Origin: Pollutimonas sp036675955
GTDB taxonomy: Bacteria; Pseudomonadota; Gammaproteobacteria; Burkholderiales; Burkholderiaceae_B
Direction of reading: 5' to 3'
DNA: 14,483 nucleotides
Assembly (NCBI GenBank): GCA_036675955.1
Contig: JAKFDW010000269.1
Coordinates: forward strand, 1-14,483
A program made the translations under genes and the position numbers. Of the stretch, positions 1 to 7,265 are shown piece by piece. The notes beneath the pieces are model-generated. The model did no database searches and was not told where the DNA came from. It saw only the letters and a list, made by a program, of their open reading frames with translations. Each line of letters opens with the position of its first letter. Position 1 is the stretch's first letter.

Positions 1-21
1 GGGTGCCAAACGTTCGTTCAT
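1..21 (-). CDS. Start of an unidentified gene, cut by the window edge
   Basis: Only seven codons are visible (M-N-E-R-L-A-P). The start codon overlaps the stop of the MaoC gene in an ATGA arrangement, and the minus strand has a good ribosome binding site (AGGAG) about eight bases before it. This makes a third gene of the SDR-MaoC operon likely, probably translationally coupled. Acyl-CoA transferases of the CaiB type and acyl-CoA dehydrogenases are frequent partners in such operons, but the visible residues do not allow an assignment. Confidence 0.6.
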
Positions 22-881
22 TCCTTTACTCCTGCGATTCCATTGCTCAATACCACGATGTCGCGCTCCGCGACACGGGCCTGGAAGTGGACGGTACCAG
101 AAACGCCGCGCCACATCTCGACCAGCAAGGTTTCACCAGGATAAACCGGCGCCGAAAACCGGGTATTCATGTACAGCAGACGGTCCGGCTCGTAGGCGCA
201 GATTGTCTTTATGAGGGCGTGCATGGCCACTCCATAGGTGCACAGGCCATGCAGGATAGGTCGTGGATAGCCGGCATCCCTGGCCACTTGCGGATCAATA
301 TGCAAGGGATTGAGATCGGCATTGAGCCGGTATAGCAGTGCCGCCTGCGGCAAGGTGTGCAAGACGCATACTTGGTCGGGCGGCGTAACCGGCACTTTGG
401 GCAAGGCCTCGGGCGCCGCGTCGCCCGCTCCGAAACCGCCGTCGCCGCGGCAAAAAGTGGTCTGCTCTACGGTGGCAAGCAATGCGTCGTCGGCCGCGTT
501 ATGGATATTGCGCTGCACCACCACCAGGGCGCCCTTGTCGGCGCCTTTATCGATCACGTGGGAAACCCGGCTGCGTCCTATGACCTCGCCGGCAGCCGGG
601 AATGGCCGGTGAAAAGCCATGCGCTGCTCGCCGTGCACCAGCTTTACCCAGTCTATGCCCGTCTTGGGATCCTGCATCCAGAAGCCCGGGTAACCCAGAA
701 CGGCGGCCATGCCAGGAAAGACCTTGAGGTTTTTCTCGTAGACGAATGGCAGTTGCGCTTCATCCATCGGGTCGTACCCCAGGCCGACCCCCAGCGCATA
801 AAGTATGGCGTCCTTCTCGGTATAAGCCTGGCGCACATCGGCAAATTGCCAAGCCTTGATCAGTTCATAATCCAGTGCCAT
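18..881 (-). CDS. MaoC-family (R)-specific enoyl-CoA hydratase, double hot-dog type
   Basis: This 287-residue protein has the length and layout of hydratase-2 enzymes, with two hot-dog domains as in the hydratase part of peroxisomal multifunctional enzyme 2. The C-terminal half carries the hydratase-2 active-site motif: Asp189, Asn191 and His194 in LNADLNPLHIDP, followed by PILHGLC at 208-214. Asp and His of this motif activate the water added to a trans-2-enoyl-CoA to give a 3-hydroxyacyl-CoA in the cytoplasm. The ATG has an AGAGG ribosome binding site and lies nine bases after the SDR stop, and the stop overlaps the next start. It is therefore the second gene of a minus-strand operon, next to a dehydrogenase that could oxidise its product. 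The family is clear; the acyl substrate is unknown. Neighbouring DUF35 and thiolase-like genes suggest a branched or cyclic acyl chain, which is inference. Confidence 0.9.
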   Translation of the reverse strand: MALDYELIKAWQFADVRQAYTEKDAILYALGVGLGYDPMDEAQLPFVYEKNLKVFPGMAAVLGYPGFWMQDPKTGIDWVKLVHGEQRMAFHRPFPAAGEVIGRSRVSHVIDKGADKGALVVVQRNIHNAADDALLATVEQTTFCRGDGGFGAGDAAPEALPKVPVTPPDQVCVLHTLPQAALLYRLNADLNPLHIDPQVARDAGYPRPILHGLCTYGVAMHALIKTICAYEPDRLLYMNTRFSAPVYPGETLLVEMWRGVSGTVHFQARVAERDIVVLSNGIAGVKE

Positions 882-890
882 GGCGGCCTC

Positions 891-1778
891 TTAAATAGGG
901 TCCCAGCCGATGACTTCCGGCGAGCGTTCCAGCTTGTAGAAATCGTTCTTCATGGCGGGAACCGCGATTTCGGCAATATCTTCCGGCGTCCAGCCAGTTG
1001 ACATATGCACCGAACGTACGGGCCGGGGCTGGCTGAACAGCATGATTTCATTCGCGCGCACGGCAAAAATTTGCGCGGTTACTTCGGTGGCGGCATCGCT
1101 GCCCAGATACACCACCAGCGGTGCGATCTTGCCGGCTTCCATCTTCTGAAGCTTGAGCACGCGCGCCTTCTCTTCCGGCGTGTTGGCGGGAATCGAGCTG
1201 GTCATGCTGGTCCAGGCAAACGGCGCTATGCAGTTGGACCGTACGTTGAAGCGCGACATGTCGAGCGCAATCGACTTCGACAAGCCGACAATACCCATCT
1301 TGGCCGCGGAATAGTTCGCCTGTCCGAAATTGCCGATAAGTCCGGAAGTCGAGGTCATGTGTACGTAGGCGCCCGACTCCTGTTCGCGGAAGTACGGGGC
1401 GGCTGCACGGCTGACATAAAACGAACCGTTCAGATGCACGTCCAGCACCTGCGACCATTCCTCCTCGCTCATTTTGTGGAATAGCCTGTCCCGCAAGTTG
1501 CCCGCATTATTGACGATGATGTCGATCTTGCCGTACAGGTCGATCGCATTCTGGACAATGTGCTCGGCGCTTTCCCGCGTTGCCACGCTATCGGTATTGG
1601 CAACGGCCTGGCCGCCTGCCGCCTTGATCTCGTCGACCACGGCCTGTGACGCCGAGGCGCTGATATCATTGACCACCACGCGCGCGCCGGCCGCAGCCAA
1701 TGCGAGGGCAATACCCTTGCCTATGCCGCCGCCCGCTCCGGTCACCACCGCTATCTTGCCCGCTACCATCTCGCTCAT
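891..1778 (-). CDS. Short-chain dehydrogenase/reductase, MFE-2-like hydroxyacyl-CoA dehydrogenase
   Basis: This is a 295-residue classical SDR. The Rossmann glycine motif TGAGGGIG is at 13-20, Asp38 at the end of the second strand favours NAD(H), and NNAG is at 90-93. The catalytic set is Asn117, Ser143, Tyr156 and Lys160 (YSAAK). A C-terminal extension of about 45 residues (ending EVIGWDPI) goes beyond a FabG core and resembles the dehydrogenase unit of multifunctional enzyme 2. The likely role is oxidation of a 3-hydroxyacyl-CoA made by the MaoC hydratase encoded nine bases downstream. The start is supported by an AAAGGAG ribosome binding site ten bases upstream; a second ATG at codon 4 is less well placed. 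It is the first gene of the minus-strand operon, divergent from the DUF35/thiolase operon across a 214-bp shared promoter region. The SDR family is certain; the substrate is inferred. Confidence 0.88.
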   Translation of the reverse strand: MSEMVAGKIAVVTGAGGGIGKGIALALAAAGARVVVNDISASASQAVVDEIKAAGGQAVANTDSVATRESAEHIVQNAIDLYGKIDIIVNNAGNLRDRLFHKMSEEEWSQVLDVHLNGSFYVSRAAAPYFREQESGAYVHMTSTSGLIGNFGQANYSAAKMGIVGLSKSIALDMSRFNVRSNCIAPFAWTSMTSSIPANTPEEKARVLKLQKMEAGKIAPLVVYLGSDAATEVTAQIFAVRANEIMLFSQPRPVRSVHMSTGWTPEDIAEIAVPAMKNDFYKLERSPEVIGWDPI

Positions 1779-1874
1779 TTGCTCGGTACTCCTTTGTCTG
1801 GTTTTTGCCGTCGTTCACAGTAGAGGAATTCCCCCGCAGCTTCAACTCCGTTTTCAGAAAGAGCGCCTTAAGCG

Positions 1875-1896
1875 GTAATTAAGAGCCCATAATTAC
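1875..1896. promoter_or_regulatory. Candidate operator dyad in the divergent promoter region
   Basis: The 214-bp gap between the two divergent catabolic operons (1779-1992) contains no gene. At its centre is a perfect inverted repeat, GTAATTA-N8-TAATTAC, in an AT-rich patch that stands out from the GC-rich surroundings. Its position suggests a regulator site serving both operons, and the spacing resembles LysR-type dyads. No convincing -35/-10 pair could be assigned on either strand and no regulator gene lies next to it. A short palindrome GGAATTCC at 1825-1832 is also present. Confidence 0.4.
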
Positions 1897-1992
1897 TTAA
1901 TGATCGCAAAACACAGACCTAAGTAAAACGAGATTCCCGTTGCGGCAAGGCAGGCCGACAATGGACATCCAACTATTGGAGGACACAAAAGC

Positions 1993-2388
1993 ATGTCGGA
2001 CGCAACATCGACTCCGGCTGCAGGCGCCGATAAGTATTATCGCGAGCAGCTGGAACAAGGTAATTTTCTGATTCAACGCTGCCTGTCGTGCACGCGCGGA
2101 ATTTTCTACCCCCGCATGATCTGTCCGCATTGCGGTTCGGACCAGCTCGAATGGTTCAAGCCTTCCGGCGAAGGCGTGGTCTATTCCACGACCATCGTGC
2201 GGCGCAAGGCCGAGCACGGCGGCGACTACAACGTCGCCCTTGTCGACCTGGCAGAAGGACCGCGCATGATGTCGCGCGTCCAAGACCTGGCGCCCGACGC
2301 CGTTTCCATCGGCATGCCGGTGCGTGCCCGTATCGTCGATGGCGAAGAAGGCAAGATGGTCGTGTTCACGCAGGCGGAGGCAAACTGA
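1993..2388 (+). CDS. DUF35 OB-fold/zinc-ribbon acyl-CoA-associated protein
   Basis: This 131-residue protein has the two-part DUF35 layout. A rubredoxin-like zinc ribbon uses Cys30-x2-Cys33 and Cys44-x2-Cys47, and an OB-fold follows from about residue 55 to 125. Proteins of this family pair with thiolase-superfamily enzymes and help hold the CoA substrate; ChsH2 of steroid degradation is the best-studied example. Here the next gene is exactly such an enzyme, and its ATG overlaps this stop by one base (TGATG), so the two are probably made together as a complex. The start is backed by GGAGGA nine bases upstream. This is the first gene of the plus-strand catabolic operon. Partner and structural role are inferred from the family; no catalytic activity of its own is expected. 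Confidence 0.88.
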   Translation: MSDATSTPAAGADKYYREQLEQGNFLIQRCLSCTRGIFYPRMICPHCGSDQLEWFKPSGEGVVYSTTIVRRKAEHGGDYNVALVDLAEGPRMMSRVQDLAPDAVSIGMPVRARIVDGEEGKMVVFTQAEAN

Positions 2389-3560
2389 TGATAGACAAGA
2401 AACTTCGCGGCGCGGTGGCCATCGCCGGCGTCGGCCAGGCAGGCCTTGGACAGGCGCACGGATTTACCGAAATGGAAATCCTGGTGCAGGCGGCACAGCG
2501 GGCCGTGGCCGATGCGGGGCTCACCATGCAGGACATCGATGGCATCGCCACGGCCAGCGTAACGGCCACCATGTGGGCCATGCCCGTCATCGAGCACCTG
2601 GGCATCAAGCCCACGTTCATCGACAGCACCATGCTGGGCGGATCCAGCTTTGTCGCCCACCTCATGCCTGCGCTGCAAGCGCTTGAATCGGGCCAGTGCA
2701 ACGCGGTACTGGTCTGCTATGGCAGCACGCAACGCACATCCACCATCGGACGCGCCGAAATTGCCAACGCCCGGCGCAAACTGGACCCGCAGCCTTATGA
2801 GGCCCCCTACAACCCGCTGAACCCGCTAAGCTCGTATGCGCTGGTGGCCGCGCGCCACATGCATCAATACGGCACCCGCCGCGAACACCTGGCGGAAGTG
2901 GCCGTCGCGGCGCGCCGCTGGGCCCAGATGAATCCCGAGGCCACACAACGCGACCCCTTGTCGATAGAAGAAGTCCTGGCCTCGCGCATGGTGTCGGATC
3001 CCTTGTCGGTACGCGACTGCTGCCTGGTCACCGATGGCGCGGGCGCCTATGTGCTGGTACGGGCCGACCGGGCCAAAGACCTGAAGCAAAAGCCCGTCTA
3101 TGTATTGGGCAGCTCCACGGCCGTGTGGAACCGGCAAATATCTTCCATGGCCGATCTCACCGTGACGGCCGCGCAGCAGTCCGGGCGCATTGCCTTCGAG
3201 ATGGCCGGCCTGCAGCCCAAAGACATTGATGTGCTCGAACTCTACGATGCCTTCACCATCAACACCATCCTCTTCCTCGAAGACCTGGGTTTCTGCAAGA
3301 AAGGAGAAGGCGGCGATTTCGTGAGCAACGGCGGCATTGCCCCCGGCGGGCACCTGCCTGTGAACACCAATGGCGGCGGTCTGTCGTGCATTCATCCCGG
3401 CATGTACGGCGTATTCATCATGATTGAAGCCGTAAGGCAATTGCGCGCCAGCTGCGGTGAACGCCAAATCGCCAATGCCCAAACGGCCGTGGTGCATGGC
3501 AATGGGGGAACGCTTTCCAGCCAGTCGACGGCTATCCTTGGCACGCAAGCGGTTCTCTGA
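2388..3560 (+). CDS. Thiolase-superfamily protein (SCPx/Ltp2-like) without the thiolase cysteines
   Basis: This 390-residue protein is of the lipid-transfer/thiolase type. The frame stays open 100 codons further upstream, but that part lies inside the DUF35 gene. The ATG overlapping the DUF35 stop has a GGAGG seven bases before it and gives the normal family start (IAGVGQ). The N-terminal region where thiolases carry the nucleophilic Cys reads STMLGGSSFVAH (80-91), with no Cys. The C-terminal Cys-x-Gly segment is replaced by HGNGG (370-374). The His-Pro of the third active-site loop is kept (His336, HPGMYG), and Tyr286 (ELYDAF) and Tyr340 are present. Ordinary Claisen thiolysis therefore looks unlikely. 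Ltp2 aldolases of steroid side-chain degradation also lost the cysteines and act with a DUF35 partner, so retro-aldol cleavage of a hydroxyacyl-CoA is a fair hypothesis. A non-catalytic role is the alternative. Confidence 0.85.
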   Translation: MIDKKLRGAVAIAGVGQAGLGQAHGFTEMEILVQAAQRAVADAGLTMQDIDGIATASVTATMWAMPVIEHLGIKPTFIDSTMLGGSSFVAHLMPALQALESGQCNAVLVCYGSTQRTSTIGRAEIANARRKLDPQPYEAPYNPLNPLSSYALVAARHMHQYGTRREHLAEVAVAARRWAQMNPEATQRDPLSIEEVLASRMVSDPLSVRDCCLVTDGAGAYVLVRADRAKDLKQKPVYVLGSSTAVWNRQISSMADLTVTAAQQSGRIAFEMAGLQPKDIDVLELYDAFTINTILFLEDLGFCKKGEGGDFVSNGGIAPGGHLPVNTNGGGLSCIHPGMYGVFIMIEAVRQLRASCGERQIANAQTAVVHGNGGTLSSQSTAILGTQAVL

Positions 3561-3586
3561 CCTGAACAACTCTCTGGAGAGCAGAC

Positions 3587-4555
3587 ATGATATCCACCCG
3601 ATACGCGCGGCTTTTCGCCGCCATCGCCCTGGCCGTGCCCCTGGCGGCGCATGCGGCCTGGCCGGAAAAGCCCATCACCATCATCGTTCCAGCCGCCCCG
3701 GGCGGAACAACCGATATGTCCGCCAGGCTGATCAGCGAGAAACTCGCCAAGAACCTGGGAACCTCTGTCGTGGTCGAGAACCGTGCAGGCGCGGCCGGCA
3801 TCATAGGCTCACAGGAACTGCTGCGTGCGAAACCAGACGGCTACACCCTGATCATGGGCAACATCGGCCCGAATGCGATCAACTACAGCATGTACAAAGA
3901 TCTCCCGTACAAGCCTGAAGATTTCGCACCCATCACCCTCGTCATATCGGTTCCCAACGTACTGGTCGTCAATGCCAAATCGCCCGCCAAAAGCGTCAAG
4001 GATCTCATCGGAATGATGAAGGACAAGCCGCAGGGCGGCACCTTCGGCAGCTCCGGCGTGGGCCAGTCGCCGCATCTGTCCGGCGAGCTGTTCAAGCAGC
4101 GTGCCGGCATCGAGGCGACCCACGTCGCTTACAAGGGTGCGGGGCCCGCCGTTACGGCACTGCTGGGCAATCAGTTCGACTTCATGATCGACAATCTGCC
4201 CAGCTCGCTGTCTTTCATCCAGGCCGGCAAGCTCCGTGCGCTGGCGGTAACCAGCGACAAGCGCGTGCCCGAACTTCCCGACGTGCCCACCATGGCCGAA
4301 GCCGGCGTCCCGGACATGGTAGTCACGGCGTGGTTCGGCCTGCTGGCTCCCAAGGGCACCCCCCAAGATGTCATCGACAAAATCTACGCCGGTGCCAAGG
4401 CGGCGCTGGAAACTCCCGAAATCCAGACGCGCTTCAAGCAGATGGGCGGTATGGCAGGTGGCAACACGCCTGCGGAATTCGCCGATTTCATTGCCGCGGA
4501 ACGTGAGCGCTGGGAAAAAACCGTCAAGACGGCCAATTTGTCTGCAGGAAATTGA
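3587..4555 (+). CDS. Bug-family (TctC-like) periplasmic solute receptor, first copy
   Basis: This 322-residue protein is a typical tripartite tricarboxylate transporter substrate-binding protein. A Sec signal peptide ends at AHA (residues 21-23), giving a periplasmic mature protein. The ligand-loop signatures are present: PAAPGGTTD at 35-43, VENRAGAAG at 63-71, and a KPDGYTL segment at 82-88. Such receptors bind carboxylates or other small organic acids. The gene follows the thiolase-like gene by 26 bases, has a GGAGA ribosome binding site, and its TGA stop is followed immediately by the ATG of the CoA-transferase A subunit. Uptake or sensing of the ligand and its CoA activation are therefore probably coupled. 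No TctA or TctB membrane subunit is encoded in the window, so it must use components made elsewhere or act in sensing. The ligand is unknown. Confidence 0.93.
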   Translation: MISTRYARLFAAIALAVPLAAHAAWPEKPITIIVPAAPGGTTDMSARLISEKLAKNLGTSVVVENRAGAAGIIGSQELLRAKPDGYTLIMGNIGPNAINYSMYKDLPYKPEDFAPITLVISVPNVLVVNAKSPAKSVKDLIGMMKDKPQGGTFGSSGVGQSPHLSGELFKQRAGIEATHVAYKGAGPAVTALLGNQFDFMIDNLPSSLSFIQAGKLRALAVTSDKRVPELPDVPTMAEAGVPDMVVTAWFGLLAPKGTPQDVIDKIYAGAKAALETPEIQTRFKQMGGMAGGNTPAEFADFIAAERERWEKTVKTANLSAGN

Positions 4556-5230
4556 ATGATTAACAAGATCAAATCGTCACTGGCCGAAGCAGTGCAAATC
4601 ATCCCCGATGGGGCGAGCGTATTGATTGGCGGATTCGGCGATGCCGGCATCCCGTTCGAACTCATCGATGCCCTGCTGGAACAAAATACCACCGACCTGA
4701 CCGTGGTCAGCAACAACGCGGGTGCCGGAGACCGCGGCATCGCTGCACTGGTCGCGGCCGGACGCGTGCGCAAAGTCATTTGCTCGCACCCGCGGCCGCC
4801 CAAGGCCGAGATATTCGCCCAGGCGTATCGTGCCGGCAAGGTGGAACTGGAGTGCGTGCCGCAAGGCACGCTGGCCGAACGCATGCGCGCGGCCGGCGCA
4901 GGCCTTGGGCCTTTTTTCACTCCCACCGGCTACGGCACACGAGTTGCCGAAGGCAAGGAGACGCGCATCGTCGACGGCAAAGGCTATGTACTTGAACAAC
5001 CGCTGTCGGCCGATTTCGCTCTGGTCAGGGCCTTTCAGGGCGACCGCCTGGGCAACCTTACCTACCGCCTTGCCGCCCGCAACTTCAATCCTGTCATGTG
5101 CATGGCGGCACGGCACACCATTGCGCAAGTCGATGTCATCGTTCAAGTGGGCGCCATTCCGCCCGAGCAAGTCATGACGCAGGCTATCTTCGTTCAATCC
5201 GTCGTTTTGGCAGACAAGAAACATGACTGA
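4556..5230 (+). CDS. CoA-transferase family I, alpha subunit (PcaI-like)
   Basis: This 224-residue protein corresponds to subunit A of the two-subunit 3-oxoacid CoA-transferases. It shows GGFGDAGIP at 25-33, SNNAG at 52-56 and the PTGYGT segment at 123-128, and it follows the Pseudomonas 3-oxoadipate CoA-transferase subunit PcaI along its length. The enzyme moves CoA from succinyl-CoA or another donor to a free acid in the cytoplasm. The start directly abuts the stop of the Bug receptor, with AGGAA a few bases upstream inside that gene. The stop overlaps the beta-subunit start by eight bases, which favours equal production of the two chains. No other protocatechuate-pathway gene is present, so 3-oxoadipate is not assured. 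The acceptor may instead be the acid bound by the neighbouring receptors. Confidence 0.92.
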   Translation: MINKIKSSLAEAVQIIPDGASVLIGGFGDAGIPFELIDALLEQNTTDLTVVSNNAGAGDRGIAALVAAGRVRKVICSHPRPPKAEIFAQAYRAGKVELECVPQGTLAERMRAAGAGLGPFFTPTGYGTRVAEGKETRIVDGKGYVLEQPLSADFALVRAFQGDRLGNLTYRLAARNFNPVMCMAARHTIAQVDVIVQVGAIPPEQVMTQAIFVQSVVLADKKHD

Positions 5231-5921
5231 GTCCCTTACCCTGAACCGCAACCAGATTGCGCAACTGGTTGCGCAAGACATACCTGACGGTTCCACCGTC
5301 AACCTTGGCATAGGCATGCCCACCCTGGTTGCCGATTACCTGCCGGCCGATCGCGAGATCCTGATGCACAGCGAAAACGGAATACTGGGCATGGGCCCGG
5401 CGGCGGTGGGCGAAGGCATAGATCTGGACCTGATCAACGCCAGCCGGGTTCCGATCACGCTGTTGCCCGGAGCGTCCATCACCGAGCACACCATATCGTT
5501 TGCCATGATGCGCGGCGGCCACCTCGATTATTCCGTGCTGGGCGGCTTCCAGGTGGCGCCCAACGGCGACCTGGCCAACTGGATCACCGATGCGCCGGAC
5601 GCCATTCCCGCCATAGGCGGGGCGATGGACCTGGCCATAGGCGCCAAGCGCGTCTTGGTCACCATGGATCACACCACCAAGCAGGGCGAACACAGACTGC
5701 TTGAACAATGCTCGTATCCCTTGACCGGGGTGGGCGTTGTCGACACGGTGTATACCAATCTTGCCATCGTCGACGTGCATGACGGCAAGTTCACGGTGCG
5801 CGCCATCGTAGAAGGCCTGACACTCGAAGACCTGCAGAAACAGACCGGCGCGGCGCTTCATGCATCGCCGCACATAAAAACGATTTCATTGACGAAAGAA
5901 GGAGTACCCCAGCTCGTGTAG
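5223..5921 (+). CDS. CoA-transferase family I, beta subunit (PcaJ-like)
   Basis: This 232-residue protein is the catalytic subunit. The family I motif SENG is at 50-53, with Glu51 as the residue that forms the glutamyl-CoA thioester. The glycine-rich NLGIGMPT segment is at 27-34, and MMRGGHLD and DLANW segments known from PcaJ are also present. It works with the alpha subunit encoded just before it. Its ATG lies inside the end of that gene and has only a weak ribosome binding site, so translation is probably coupled. Together the pair activates a carboxylic acid to its CoA ester, supplying substrate to the hydratase, dehydrogenase and thiolase-like proteins of the same locus. The family is certain; acetoacetate-, 3-oxoadipate- or another acid specificity cannot be told apart from sequence alone. 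Confidence 0.93.
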   Translation: MTESLTLNRNQIAQLVAQDIPDGSTVNLGIGMPTLVADYLPADREILMHSENGILGMGPAAVGEGIDLDLINASRVPITLLPGASITEHTISFAMMRGGHLDYSVLGGFQVAPNGDLANWITDAPDAIPAIGGAMDLAIGAKRVLVTMDHTTKQGEHRLLEQCSYPLTGVGVVDTVYTNLAIVDVHDGKFTVRAIVEGLTLEDLQKQTGAALHASPHIKTISLTKEGVPQLV

Positions 5922-5978
5922 AACATAACAGCAAGAAAGGTAGCCGCAGGCACGCCCTTCAAACCCAGGAGACAAACC

Positions 5979-6950
5979 ATGAACAAAGCCCTAACCATCC
6001 GCCGCTACGCCGCCGTCGCGGCACTTGCACTCGCCGGCGCCGTCCATGCGCAGGACTTTCCGGATCAACCCATACGGCTGCTCATCCCCTATCCTCCCGG
6101 CGGCAGTGCCGACATGCTGGCCAGGCCCCTGACCGAAAAGCTGCAAGCCGAACTCGGGCAGCCCGTTGTACTGGAATACAAGGCCGGAGCAGGCGGCTCC
6201 ATCGCCACCGCGCAGCTTGCGCGCGCCAAGCCCGATGGCCACACAATACTAATGGTCCTGGCAGCGCATGCCATCAATCCCAACCTCTACCCCGACCTGC
6301 CTTACGATACCCGCAAAGATTTCACACCGGTGTCCCTGGTGGCAACATTGCCGCTGTTGGTCGCCGCCCCGAAGAAGACACCGGCCGACAACATGCAGGA
6401 GCTCGTTTCCTACGCCAAGGCGAATCCCGGCGTCCTGACCTTCGCCTCGGCCGGCAACGGCAACACCAGCCACCTTGCCGCCGAAATGTTCAAATCGACG
6501 GCCGACATCAATATGCTGCACATTCCTTACAAGGGCAGCGGTCCGGCCGTCGTGGCGCTCCTGGCCGGCGACGTATCGCTGATGTTCGACAGCATCTCCA
6601 CGTCGCTGCCGCAAGTAAAGGCCGACAAGCTCAAGGCCCTGGCCGTGACCGGCGCCAAGCGCTCCGCCCTTTTGCCCGACGTCCCCACAGTGGCGGAATC
6701 CGGTTTTCCGGATTTCGTGGTCAACGGCTGGTACGGAATTCTCGCGCCCGCGGGCACGCCCAAGCCCGTAGTCGACAAATTGAACAAGGCCTTTGCCAGT
6801 GCCGCAAACGACCCAGCGGTGAAAAAGCAGCTGGCTGGCTACGGCTATGAAGTGGTTGCATCCACGCCCCAGGAATTTAGCCAGCACATAGACAAAGAAC
6901 TAGCCCAGTGGCAGAAGATCATCAAAGAAGCTGGTGTGAAGATGCAGTAG
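5979..6950 (+). CDS. Bug-family (TctC-like) periplasmic solute receptor, second copy
   Basis: This 323-residue receptor is of the same family as the one at 3587-4555 but clearly divergent from it. The signal peptide ends at AVHA (21-24) before QDFPDQP. The ligand loop PYPPGGSAD is at 37-45, followed by a KPDGHT segment. It lies 57 bases after the CoA-transferase beta gene, with a CCAGGAG ribosome binding site and no clear promoter or terminator in the gap. It is therefore probably the last gene of the plus-strand operon. Having two different receptors in one operon suggests either two related ligands or separate roles in uptake and sensing. No membrane transporter gene is nearby. Confidence 0.92.
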   Translation: MNKALTIRRYAAVAALALAGAVHAQDFPDQPIRLLIPYPPGGSADMLARPLTEKLQAELGQPVVLEYKAGAGGSIATAQLARAKPDGHTILMVLAAHAINPNLYPDLPYDTRKDFTPVSLVATLPLLVAAPKKTPADNMQELVSYAKANPGVLTFASAGNGNTSHLAAEMFKSTADINMLHIPYKGSGPAVVALLAGDVSLMFDSISTSLPQVKADKLKALAVTGAKRSALLPDVPTVAESGFPDFVVNGWYGILAPAGTPKPVVDKLNKAFASAANDPAVKKQLAGYGYEVVASTPQEFSQHIDKELAQWQKIIKEAGVKMQ

Positions 6951-6953
6951 GCG

Positions 6954-6977
6954 GCCTTGCCGTTCAAGGCGTAACGG
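6954..6977 (+). terminator. Weak hairpin after the catabolic operon
   Basis: Just after the second receptor stop, GCCTTG (6954-6959) and CAAGGC (6965-6970) form a perfect six-base stem with a five-base loop. An alternative overlapping stem pairs CCGTT (6960-6964) with AACGG (6973-6977). No T-run follows, so this is at best a weak or factor-dependent stop. Confidence 0.3.
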
Positions 6978-6984
6978 TCGCATC

Positions 6985-7032
6985 TTGACCGTGCGATGGC
7001 GCACTCCTTACAATATATAAAAACGTAAGGAG
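6985..7032 (+). promoter_or_regulatory. Promoter and inverted-repeat operator of the toxin-antitoxin pair
   Basis: A sigma-70-like promoter reads TTGACC (6985-6990), an 18-base spacer and TACAAT (7009-7014). A perfect inverted repeat, CTCCTTAC (7004-7011) and GTAAGGAG (7025-7032) with a 13-base spacer, spans the -10 box and reaches into the AAGGAGG ribosome binding site (7027-7033). This is the usual place for the antitoxin or antitoxin-toxin complex to bind and repress its own operon. In RNA the same repeat could partly hide the ribosome binding site if transcription began upstream. Confidence 0.65.
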
Positions 7033-7038
7033 GGCACC

Positions 7039-7263
7039 ATGTCCGAAGCAACCATGACGAGCAAAGGCCAAGTGACGATTCCCGCCGATATCCGGCGCTC
7101 TCTGGGCCTGAGCGCCCAGGATCGCGTCACGTTCACTCCCATGCCCGACGGAACAGTCGTGCTTCGCGCCAAAACCGGTTCAATCCGGCAACTGCGCGGC
7201 ATGCTCAAGCCGGAACCGGGCACCAATGTGCCGGTTGATCAAATGAGCATAGGCTCGGCTTGA
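7039..7263 (+). CDS. vapB: AbrB/MazE-type antitoxin of a VapBC module
   Basis: This 74-residue protein begins with the SpoVT-AbrB swapped-hairpin DNA-binding motif (TSKGQVTIPADIRRSLGL, 7-24). The C-terminal half (about 45-74) is the part that would wrap around the toxin. A strong AAGGAGG ribosome binding site lies five bases before the ATG. The stop is three bases before the ATG of the PIN-domain gene, the standard antitoxin-first order. The protein is expected to neutralise the toxin and to repress the operon by binding the inverted repeat over the promoter. It may be a genomic passenger, since it sits between two unrelated metabolic units. Confidence 0.9.
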   Translation: MSEATMTSKGQVTIPADIRRSLGLSAQDRVTFTPMPDGTVVLRAKTGSIRQLRGMLKPEPGTNVPVDQMSIGSA

Positions 7264-7265
7264 TT

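Noticed and set aside
357..1001. Plus-strand open frame opposite the MaoC and SDR genes
   Set aside because: Both minus-strand genes have complete catalytic motifs; this frame is their shadow.
1825..1832. GGAATTCC as an IclR-type half of the palindrome seen at 7767-7786
   Set aside because: It lacks the TTCCG/CGGAA order and is too short to be the same operator.
2088..2387. Upstream extension of the thiolase-like reading frame by 100 codons
   Set aside because: It lies inside the DUF35 gene in another frame, is rich in arginine and lacks family similarity; the ATG at 2388 has a good ribosome binding site.
2826..3569. Minus-strand open frame opposite the thiolase-like gene
   Set aside because: Antisense shadow without family features.
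4577..5873. Minus-strand open frames opposite the CoA-transferase genes
   Set aside because: The plus-strand subunits carry clear family motifs and coupled starts; the antisense frames show none.
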